Assembly: GCA_035471925.1 (NCBI GenBank)
Contig: DATIPO010000206.1
Span: 1-64,000 of the forward strand
Length of the DNA stretch: 64,000 bases
Origin: JANQFM01 sp035471925
GTDB taxonomy: Bacteria > Acidobacteriota > UBA6911 > RPQK01 > DATIPO01
Direction: 5' to 3'
Every line of letters begins with the position of its first letter. Within the stretch, counting starts at the first letter, position 1. Both the position numbers and the translations under genes were made by a program. Of the stretch, positions 25,783-32,455 are shown piece after piece. The notes beneath the pieces are model-generated. The model saw nothing but the letters and a program-made list of their open reading frames with translations, made no database searches and was not told the origin of the DNA.

Positions 25783-28223
25783 GCCTCCAGCCACATTTCG
25801 CGCCTCTGCGTAGCTCAAGCAGCGTGTCAGGTCGGTCTGTTTTTATGTCACGCTTACAGCGTTCTTCCGGAAGGATGCCTGAACCCAGGGTTTCACCCTT
25901 GCGGCGCTTCGCTTGCCGCGGGCTCCACCCTGGGCTGGCTTATGGCTCGCCTACAGCGAGCCCGGACTTGACCTTCAAAGGACGAAGCTCCCGTCGTCGG
26001 TGGCATCCCGGCCGGGGCTGCCGAAAAAGCGGCATCCATCCGCCAGCCCGCAACGGCCGAGTTGTCGGTGGCGGCTGCCTGAAGAGAGACGTTGATCCGC
26101 CAGCTCGGCAGGACCGGTGTGGCTGTTCAGGCTTCCTGAAGGGCGGCCTTCATTTGCCTGCCTGTCACGGCCGAGTTGTCGGTGGCGGCTGCTTGGAGGG
26201 GGGCGTTGATCCGCCAGCTCGGCAGGACCGTCGGGGCTCCCTGAAGGGGAGCCATAGGTTAGCCCAGGGTAAAGCGAGGCCGCGGAGCGTGCCGAGCGGC
26301 ACCCTGGGTTGGGGCCAAGAGTCCGCGACAACCCTGAAAGGGTGGAATAGATGGCTCGCCCCCCCCGCACCTGCGAGGACGTGCCGGGGGCGAGCTGGCA
26401 GCGGATCATCGCGGCGCCCTTCATTCGGGATCGGCGGCAGCCCCTTTATCGTTCTGCTGGTGGGCGGGCTCTTGTTATCGATCTTGGCCGGGCACGCCAT
26501 GGGTGGCGAGGGCGGAACGGACGCGCCCGCCATCCGTTTCGAGGAGCGCGCGGCGGAAGCAGGCATCCGCTTCACCCACCGGACGCGGGACTTCAGCGGA
26601 CTGAAAGACCAGGTCCTGGAGATGTTCACCTCGGGCGGCGCTTCGGTGGCCGTGGACGACTTCGACGGCGACGGTTATGAGGATATCTTCCTCACGTCCT
26701 CAGCCCACGGGACCTCCAGCGTTCTGTTGCGCAGCCGCCGCGGCCGCACCTTCGAGGACGTCACGGAACGCGCCGGCGTGGGCGGCGGCAACGACGAATC
26801 CAACATCGTCTCCGACGGCTTGTGGTTCGACTACGACAACGACGGCGACTCCGACCTGCTGGTCGTGCGCTTCGGGACGCCCCTGCTCTACCGCAACGAC
26901 GGCGGCGGACGCTTTTCCGACGTCAGCGCCTCCAGCGGGATGGACCGCTTCGCCAACTCCATTGCCGCCATCGCCTTCGATTTCGATTCCGACGGACGCC
27001 TCGACGTCCTCCTGGGCAACTACTTCACCTCCGTCAACTTGCTCAAGCTTGAAGATTTCCGCGTCCTGCCCGACAACCTCGACGACGCCCACAACGGCGG
27101 AGGCGTGACGCTGTGGCGCAACCTGGGCGGCGGCCGCTTCGCCGATGCCACTCAAACCGCCGGACTGGCCGGACAGTCGGGCTGGGTCCTGGACGTGGGA
27201 CACGGAGACTTCGACAACGACGGCGATCCAGACCTCTACCTGGCCGCCGATTTCGGGACCGACCGCCTGTACTTCAACAACGGTGACGGCACCTTCAGCG
27301 ACGCCACCGAAGAAGGTCTGGGCGGACTCGACACCAAGAAGGGCATGAACGCCGAAGTAGCCGACTACGACAACGACGGCTGGCTTGACGTCTATGTCAC
27401 CAACATCACCGACGAGTACATGAAGGAATGCAACATGCTGTGGCACAACAACGGCGACGGCACCTTCACCGACTTGTCCAAGGAAACCGGCACCTGCAAC
27501 ACGCTGTGGGGATGGGGCGCCAAGTTCGCTGATTTCGACAACGACGGGCTGCAAGACCTCTACGCCGTCAACGGGATGCGTTCGGCGGGAGAGGGCAACT
27601 ACATCCCGGTTCTCTTCGAGATGCTCATCCAGGAGCCCGACTTCAGCGACGTTCGTTCCTGGCCCGACATCGAGGGGATGAGCTGGAGCGGCTACCAGCC
27701 CAGCAAGCTCTTCCGCAATCTGGGCGCGGGGCTTTTCCGCGAGATGGCTGCTCAAGCCGGCGTTGACAGCAGGCTCGACGGACGGGGCGTGGCCGTGGCT
27801 GACCTCGACCGCGATGGACGCCTCGATCTGCTGGTCAGCAACGCCGACCAACGCGCCCTTTACTACCGCAATACGACCCAACCCCAGGGCGACTGGATAG
27901 GCCTGCGCCTGATCGGCAGTCCCGCTGCCGGGTCCAACCGCGATGCCATTGGAGCCCGGGTTACGCTGAGCTACGGCGGAATCACCCGGATTCGGGAAGT
28001 GCAGGGGGGCAACGGCTATTCCGGCCAAAGCAGCAAGGCCCTCCATTTCGGTCTGGGCATCGCGGCCGAGGCCTCGGAAGCCGGGACGTCAGAATCGACT
28101 CCCCAAGCCGAACTCACCATCCGCTGGCCCAATGGCGACACCGAAACCCGCCTCCTCCCCATCAACACTTTCAGCACCCTCTCTCAAGCCAAATCCCTCT
28201 CCACAGAAGGAGGCGCACCCTGA
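25779..28223 (+). CDS. CRTAC1-like FG-GAP/ASPIC-UnbV protein (2) with repeat-derived N-terminal extension
   Basis: An 814-residue frame. Residues 1-222 are translated from a repeat cassette (Arg/Gly/Pro-rich, with 19-residue repeats such as VVGGGCLKRDVDPPARQDR). A hydrophobic signal-like segment follows at about 224-241 (IVLLVGGLLLSILAGHAM). The FG-GAP blades are DFDGDGYED, DYDNDGDSD, DFDSDGRLD, DFDNDGDPD, DYDNDGWLD, DFDNDGLQD and DLDRDGRLD. The C-terminal ASPIC/UnbV domain has YSGQSSKALHFGLG and LTIRWPNGD. The GTG start has an excellent ribosome-binding site and overlaps the TPR stop. No in-frame ATG lies between the cassette and the signal segment, so either the extension is translated or an internal GTG/CTG start is used. 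The mature part closely parallels the CRTAC1-like protein at 22.9 kb. Confidence 0.82.
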   Translation: MSLQPHFAPLRSSSSVSGRSVFMSRLQRSSGRMPEPRVSPLRRFACRGLHPGLAYGSPTASPDLTFKGRSSRRRWHPGRGCRKSGIHPPARNGRVVGGGCLKRDVDPPARQDRCGCSGFLKGGLHLPACHGRVVGGGCLEGGVDPPARQDRRGSLKGSHRLAQGKARPRSVPSGTLGWGQESATTLKGWNRWLAPPAPARTCRGRAGSGSSRRPSFGIGGSPFIVLLVGGLLLSILAGHAMGGEGGTDAPAIRFEERAAEAGIRFTHRTRDFSGLKDQVLEMFTSGGASVAVDDFDGDGYEDIFLTSSAHGTSSVLLRSRRGRTFEDVTERAGVGGGNDESNIVSDGLWFDYDNDGDSDLLVVRFGTPLLYRNDGGGRFSDVSASSGMDRFANSIAAIAFDFDSDGRLDVLLGNYFTSVNLLKLEDFRVLPDNLDDAHNGGGVTLWRNLGGGRFADATQTAGLAGQSGWVLDVGHGDFDNDGDPDLYLAADFGTDRLYFNNGDGTFSDATEEGLGGLDTKKGMNAEVADYDNDGWLDVYVTNITDEYMKECNMLWHNNGDGTFTDLSKETGTCNTLWGWGAKFADFDNDGLQDLYAVNGMRSAGEGNYIPVLFEMLIQEPDFSDVRSWPDIEGMSWSGYQPSKLFRNLGAGLFREMAAQAGVDSRLDGRGVAVADLDRDGRLDLLVSNADQRALYYRNTTQPQGDWIGLRLIGSPAAGSNRDAIGARVTLSYGGITRIREVQGGNGYSGQSSKALHFGLGIAAEASEAGTSESTPQAELTIRWPNGDTETRLLPINTFSTLSQAKSLSTEGGAP
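25882..25973 (+). repeat. Dispersed structured repeat, copy A (left arm of cassette)
   Basis: The copy begins AACCCAGGGTTT. An outer stem CCCAGGGT/ACCCTGGG encloses a small GCGGC/GCCGC hairpin. GGCTGGCTTAT follows, then a second hairpin GGCTCGC-CTACA-GCGAGCC and a CCGGACTTGACC end. Related copies are at 26225-26310, 45880-46008, 50562-50616 and 53889-53936. Confidence 0.7.
26017..26235 (+). repeat. 57-bp tandem repeat, four units
   Basis: Units start at 26017, 26074, 26131 and 26188, each beginning GCTGCC or GCTTCC. Three are exactly 57 bp and the last is 48 bp. A further GCTCCCTGAAGG start at 26236 begins a fifth. Units alternate in type (1 resembles 3, 2 resembles 4), so 26053-26115 and 26167-26229 are nearly identical 63-bp blocks. 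As 57 is 19 codons, the frame is preserved. Confidence 0.75.
26225..26310 (-). repeat. Dispersed structured repeat, copy B (right arm of cassette, inverted)
   Basis: Read on the minus strand: AACCCAGGGTGCC, the same outer stem CCCAGGGT/ACCCTGGG with a different inner hairpin, then CTAACCTATGGCTCCC-CTTCA-GGGAGCC. The second stem is GGCTCCC/GGGAGCC instead of GGCTCGC/GCGAGCC, a compensatory change. It stands in inverted orientation to copy A, with the 57-bp tandem repeat between them. Confidence 0.7.
28207..28213 (+). promoter_or_regulatory. Strong ribosome-binding site before ATG 28223
   Basis: AAGGAGG nine bases before an ATG that overlaps the preceding stop as TGATG. The frame it opens closes after 18 codons, so it either marks a leader peptide or shows that the downstream gene has lost its original frame. 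Confidence 0.5.
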
Positions 28224-28279
28224 TGCAGCCATCACTCAAACCGGAAACCATGAGGGCCTGGGGAGGGGAGCAGGTTTGA
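28223..28279 (+). CDS. Possible 18-codon leader peptide or frameshifted 5' end of the next gene
   Basis: ATG 28223 opens MQPSLKPETMRAWGGEQV and stops at TGA 28277-28279. It has a strong ribosome-binding site and overlaps the previous stop (TGATG). Its own stop overlaps the TTG 28276 start of the next gene (TTGA). Two readings are possible: a tiny coupling ORF, or the true start of the TPR-CRTAC1 gene followed by an indel in the G-rich run GGGGAGGGGAG. Confidence 0.35.
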   Translation: MQPSLKPETMRAWGGEQV

Positions 28280-31200
28280 AGAGAATCATCTTTGCAGCGG
28301 CTTCATCGGCCGTCATTCTGTCTCTTGTTGTGCTTTTCGCCGGCTTGGCCTCAGCGGCCCAAGAGGAACAGCTTTCCCGCCAGGAGCGCCTGTGGCAGCA
28401 CCGCAACTTGGGCAAGGCCTACTACGAGAACACCGTGACTCAGCCCAAAGCCATCGAGGAATTCGCCAAGGCTTTGGAGCTGGCGCCCGACTCGGCCCGC
28501 GAGCGCCTCAACTACGCCCTTGCCCTGCTGCGCAACGGCGAGACCGACGAAGCCGTCCCCCGGCTGATCAAGATTCAGCAAGATCACCCCGAACTGCCTC
28601 ACACCTGGTTCAACCTGGGCGTCTACTACAAGCGCGAGGGAGAGTTCGCTGAAGCGCTGCGCCAGTTCGAGGGACACCGCCAGCGGGCTCCGGGCATTGC
28701 CGTCACCCACTACAACCTTGGCCTGCTCTATCGTCTGGAAGGCCGACTGGCGGAGGCCCGGGAAAGTTTTCGCCAAGCCATACGGCTCGACCACATGCTG
28801 GCGGCTCCTCATTTCCAACTCTCCAACCTTTACCGGGCGGCTGGAGAGCGCGAGGAGGCCTCGCGGCAGATGGAGATTTTCCGCCGCCTCAAGGAAGCCC
28901 AAAAGAACGCCCCCATTCCCGAAGACCTGGAGTGGAGCATCCACGCCGAGATCTTCGACCCTGTCGATGCCGCGCCCCCGTCCTCTCCTTCACCCCCGCG
29001 TTGGATGACAGAGAAAATGGGGCAATTGCAAAAAAAACCGGCTATTTCTGAGGTATTTGACCCGCCTGCTGCGTCTAATGATGAAAGCGAAGCGAGTCAG
29101 AACAAACCCGATGAAAGCGACTCCAGGGGCCGCGCCTCCCCGGCCGGTCCGTTGAGGGAAAGAGAACCATCGGCCCAAGCCGATGCAAACCGCAATGAAC
29201 ACGATGAGGCTGGAAGTGCGGCCACGCAACCGCCTGCGGCGGGCGGACTGTCGATGCTGATGAATCAAGAAGGCCAACCCATGCTGCTGGCATGGAATTC
29301 CGATCAGATTCGACTCTATCAGGAGGAGATGGAGCCGCGGGAGATCGCCGGAATGGCCTCGGCGGGTCCCGTCTTCGACATCGCCGTGGGTGATGTCGAC
29401 GATGACGGACGCCAGGATGCGGCGTTGGTGCAGGCTGGGACTGTCCGCCTTCTGATGAACGGGGGCCAGGAATTGCAGGTTCTTGCCGAGCCGCTGGCCC
29501 AAGGCGACTTTCATCGGGCATTGTGGCTCGACTTTGACCACGACTACGATCTAGACCTCTTCCTCTTCGGACGCCAGTCGCGCCTGTTGCGCAACGAGGG
29601 CCAGCGCGGATTTGCCGACCGCAGCCAAAGTTTCCCCTTCCGTCCAGGAGCGGTGGCCGATGCAGTCTTTCACGACCATGTCAAAGACTGGGAAGGGATG
29701 GACTTGGTGGTCAGCTACGCCGACGGGTCCTCGGCAGTTTACCTGGATCAGCTCGGCGGCAAGTACGTGGCTGAGGATCTGGCCGCTCTTCCCGCCGGGG
29801 CCCGCCGCCTGAGTTCCTTTGACGTGGACAATGACGGCCACAGCGATCTGCTCTTCACGACTTCCGAAGGACTTCATTTGCTGCGCCGCCAAGCCGACGG
29901 CTATGTCCGGACTCATTTGGACGCTCAGGACGCCCCCTACTTGCTGGTCGACGCTTCCAACCGAGGCTGGCCTGATTTGTTCATCGGCGCTTCCTATCGC
30001 CGCAATCTAGGGCGGGGACGCTTCGGCGAGTCCCAGGAACTGCCGCTTGAAGATGTGCAGAGTTGGCTTGCCGGACCGTTGGCCGATGCCTTTTTCCAAG
30101 CCCGCCCGTCCCAATCGGATGCCGCCCAGTCGGATGCCGCGGGCGTCGAGCCGTCCGCTCAGCCGCATGTGCTGGCTCTCAGCGAGGAAGGCGAGTTGAC
30201 CCTCCTGACCGACGGGACCGCAGCATCCAACTGGATTCAGGTCGAATTGCGGGGTGAGCGCAACCTGCGGACGGCTCATCACGGCGAAGTCGAAGTCAAG
30301 GCCGGCAGCCTCTATCAGAAGCGCATCTACCGCGGGCGTCCGCTGCATTTCGGACTGGGCCATCAGCCCCGCGTCGACACCGTGCGCATCACTTGGCCCA
30401 ACGGGCTCATCCAGAACGAGCCCTTGCCTGAAACGGAGACCCGTCACTCCTACCGCGAGGCCAAGCAGCTTTCCGGCTCCTGTCCCATGGTCTTTACCTG
30501 GGACGGGGAAGGATTCCGCTTCATCAACGACATTCTGGGCGTGGCTCCGTTGGGCGCTTCGGCGGGCGACGGACGCTATTTCCAGGCCGACCACGACGAG
30601 TACATCCAGATTCCCGGAGATGCGTTGGTCGAGCGCGGCGGACGCCTGGAAGTCCGCCTTACCGAGGAATTGCGCGAGGTGGCCTACCTCGACCAAGTGC
30701 GCCTCGTGGCCGTCGACCACCCCTCCGACCTCGACATCTACACGAGCGACCGCTTCAAGGCCCCCCCCTTTCCGGAGTTCCGACTCTATGGAGTGGGGAC
30801 CGTCCTGCGTCCCCGGGCTGCCCGCCACTTCCTTTCGGAAGCCGGAACCGGAACGCCCGACGGACACCTGGCGGGGCTTGGGCAGGGACAAGACGTCCTG
30901 GCGTCTTTGCTCCATCGTGACGCTGAGGCGGTGACGCCTTGGTTGGACGAGCCGGTTGCCGGTGACCCTCGGGCAGCCGTAGGACCGGGCGCTTCATCTA
31001 GGCTGCGAGCTCCCATGGTGGGAGATGAGTCGCGGGCCATCCGAGATCAGGCCGATCATTTGGCGGTGCGCACAAGAGAACTGCAGGCCGCCGCCCGCAG
31101 CCGCCGCTTGGCCGACCGGGGAATATTGCCGGAGCATGTTCTGGAACTGGATTTCGGTCCTCAACCGGCTCTGGGCCAAGCCCTGCTGGTCATGCACGGC

Positions 31201-32106
31201 TGGCTGGATTGGGCCGACGCCAGCACCTTCGTCCACTCCGACCAAAGCGGACGCACGGCCAGTCCGCCTCGCTTGGAGCTCCTGGGCGCGGACGGACAAT
31301 GGCGCGTCCTGGTGGAGGATCTGGGGGCACCGGCGGGCAAGTGGAAGACGATCGCCGTCCCCATCGCCTTGCCGTCCAACGATGGCCACAGCCACGACTC
31401 TCGCCGCCACGGGGTTGCGACCGAGGACTCCAGGCCGGGGACGGCCAGCCCGACCTTGTCCAAAGACGGCCCCTTTCGCCTGCGCATCGTCACCTCATGG
31501 GCGGTGCATTGGGATGAGATCTTCCTCAGCCCCGATGTGGAGGCACCGTCGACAACCGCCTTACATGACGTGCCGCTGGCCAGAGCCGTCCTCGATTACC
31601 GGGGATTCTCCAAGCCCATCGTCGATCCTCAGCGCCGCCAGCCCGACACCTTCGACTATCAGCAGTGGTTGCCTTGGACGCGCTTCAACCAAGCCCGCGG
31701 ACGCTACACGCGCCTGGGACGCGTTGACCGGCTGCTGTCCGAGATCGACGACCGCTTCGTCATCATGGGCGCGGGAGATGAACTGCGCCTCAGTTTCGAG
31801 GCCGGCGCTTTGCCCCAACTCCCCCCGGGGCATAGCCGCCAATACCTGCTCTTCGCCGACGGCTGGGTTAAGGACGGCGATCTCAACACGGCTCATTCGT
31901 CCACTGTCGAACCGCTGCCCTTTCACGGCATGAGCGCCTATCCCTATGGATCCGACGAGCACTATCCGGACACTGAGCTGCATCGCCGCTACCTTCGCGA
32001 GGACTTGACCCGTCCGGCCGTGCGCCAATTCCACTCTCTCACTCCAGACGCCCGGCGGGCGTCTTCGAACCCCCAGAACGACTCTTATGCAGGAGGAAAC
32101 CAATGA
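28276..32106 (+). CDS. Giant exported TPR + CRTAC1-like (FG-GAP/ASPIC-UnbV) protein
   Basis: A 1276-residue protein. The signal peptide is KRIIFAAASSAVILSLVVLFAGLASA. Three or more TPR units follow (residues ~40-190; PHTWFNLGVYYKREGEFAEAL, HYNLGLLYRLEGRLAEARES), then a disordered Ser/Glu/Pro linker (~230-320). A degenerate FG-GAP propeller is next (DVDDDGRQDAAL, DFDHDYDLDLFLF, DVDNDGHSDLLF). An ASPIC/UnbV segment (YRGRPLHFGLGHQPRVDTVRI) precedes a ~550-residue C-terminal region starting CPMVFTWDGEGFRFINDILG, of unknown function. I chose TTG 28276, in frame with the signal peptide and preceded by GGAGGGGAG. It is coupled to the ACP gene by ATGA. It combines in one chain the two protein types found separately upstream in the operon. 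Confidence 0.83.
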   Translation: MKRIIFAAASSAVILSLVVLFAGLASAAQEEQLSRQERLWQHRNLGKAYYENTVTQPKAIEEFAKALELAPDSARERLNYALALLRNGETDEAVPRLIKIQQDHPELPHTWFNLGVYYKREGEFAEALRQFEGHRQRAPGIAVTHYNLGLLYRLEGRLAEARESFRQAIRLDHMLAAPHFQLSNLYRAAGEREEASRQMEIFRRLKEAQKNAPIPEDLEWSIHAEIFDPVDAAPPSSPSPPRWMTEKMGQLQKKPAISEVFDPPAASNDESEASQNKPDESDSRGRASPAGPLREREPSAQADANRNEHDEAGSAATQPPAAGGLSMLMNQEGQPMLLAWNSDQIRLYQEEMEPREIAGMASAGPVFDIAVGDVDDDGRQDAALVQAGTVRLLMNGGQELQVLAEPLAQGDFHRALWLDFDHDYDLDLFLFGRQSRLLRNEGQRGFADRSQSFPFRPGAVADAVFHDHVKDWEGMDLVVSYADGSSAVYLDQLGGKYVAEDLAALPAGARRLSSFDVDNDGHSDLLFTTSEGLHLLRRQADGYVRTHLDAQDAPYLLVDASNRGWPDLFIGASYRRNLGRGRFGESQELPLEDVQSWLAGPLADAFFQARPSQSDAAQSDAAGVEPSAQPHVLALSEEGELTLLTDGTAASNWIQVELRGERNLRTAHHGEVEVKAGSLYQKRIYRGRPLHFGLGHQPRVDTVRITWPNGLIQNEPLPETETRHSYREAKQLSGSCPMVFTWDGEGFRFINDILGVAPLGASAGDGRYFQADHDEYIQIPGDALVERGGRLEVRLTEELREVAYLDQVRLVAVDHPSDLDIYTSDRFKAPPFPEFRLYGVGTVLRPRAARHFLSEAGTGTPDGHLAGLGQGQDVLASLLHRDAEAVTPWLDEPVAGDPRAAVGPGASSRLRAPMVGDESRAIRDQADHLAVRTRELQAAARSRRLADRGILPEHVLELDFGPQPALGQALLVMHGWLDWADASTFVHSDQSGRTASPPRLELLGADGQWRVLVEDLGAPAGKWKTIAVPIALPSNDGHSHDSRRHGVATEDSRPGTASPTLSKDGPFRLRIVTSWAVHWDEIFLSPDVEAPSTTALHDVPLARAVLDYRGFSKPIVDPQRRQPDTFDYQQWLPWTRFNQARGRYTRLGRVDRLLSEIDDRFVIMGAGDELRLSFEAGALPQLPPGHSRQYLLFADGWVKDGDLNTAHSSTVEPLPFHGMSAYPYGSDEHYPDTELHRRYLREDLTRPAVRQFHSLTPDARRASSNPQNDSYAGGNQ

Positions 32107-32384
32107 CCGCACCATCGACTGAGCCCGAAGCCATTCGTAGCTACATCCGAGACTTGGTGTGCGAACTGATGGAATGTGAACCCGACGAAGTCACCGACAG
32201 CGCAAGCTTTACTGAGGAATTGGAAGTGGACTCGCTGACCGCCATCGAGATGCTGGTTCTGATCGACAAGCACTATGGAATCGACATTCCTGACGAGGAA
32301 TTCCGCGAAGTCGAGAATCTTGACCAATCCGTGGCCTTGGTTCAGAAGTATCTCAGCCAGCCGGTCCAGGAAAAGGCCTCTTAA
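32103..32384 (+). CDS. Acyl carrier protein
   Basis: A 93-residue acidic carrier protein. The 4'-phosphopantetheine attachment serine lies in LEVDSLTAIEMLVLID, the standard DSL motif. The flanking helices (RSYIRDLVCELMECEPDEVT and DIPDEEFREVENLDQSVALV) match the ACP four-helix bundle. AGGAGG stands before the ATG, which overlaps the stop of the TPR-CRTAC1 gene by 4 bp. It sits directly before a ketosynthase gene and far from any housekeeping fab cluster in the window. It is therefore probably a dedicated carrier for this pathway, not the primary fatty-acid ACP. Confidence 0.93.
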   Translation: MTAPSTEPEAIRSYIRDLVCELMECEPDEVTDSASFTEELEVDSLTAIEMLVLIDKHYGIDIPDEEFREVENLDQSVALVQKYLSQPVQEKAS

Positions 32385-32455
32385 AAACACTGCGCGAAAA
32401 CGGCAACCACCCCAAGCCAATCAAAAACTCTCGACCCGCGCACAACGGACTCCAT

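Noticed and set aside
26017..26235. The 57-bp tandem repeat as a CRISPR array
   Set aside because: There are no spacers: units abut directly, are longer than CRISPR repeats and diverge from each other. No cas gene is present.
23204..28046. Two long minus-strand frames (464 and 448 codons) opposite the CRTAC1-like genes
   Set aside because: They are antisense to repeated Asp/Asn-rich FG-GAP codons, which read as Val/Ile-rich sequence in reverse. No independent coding evidence.
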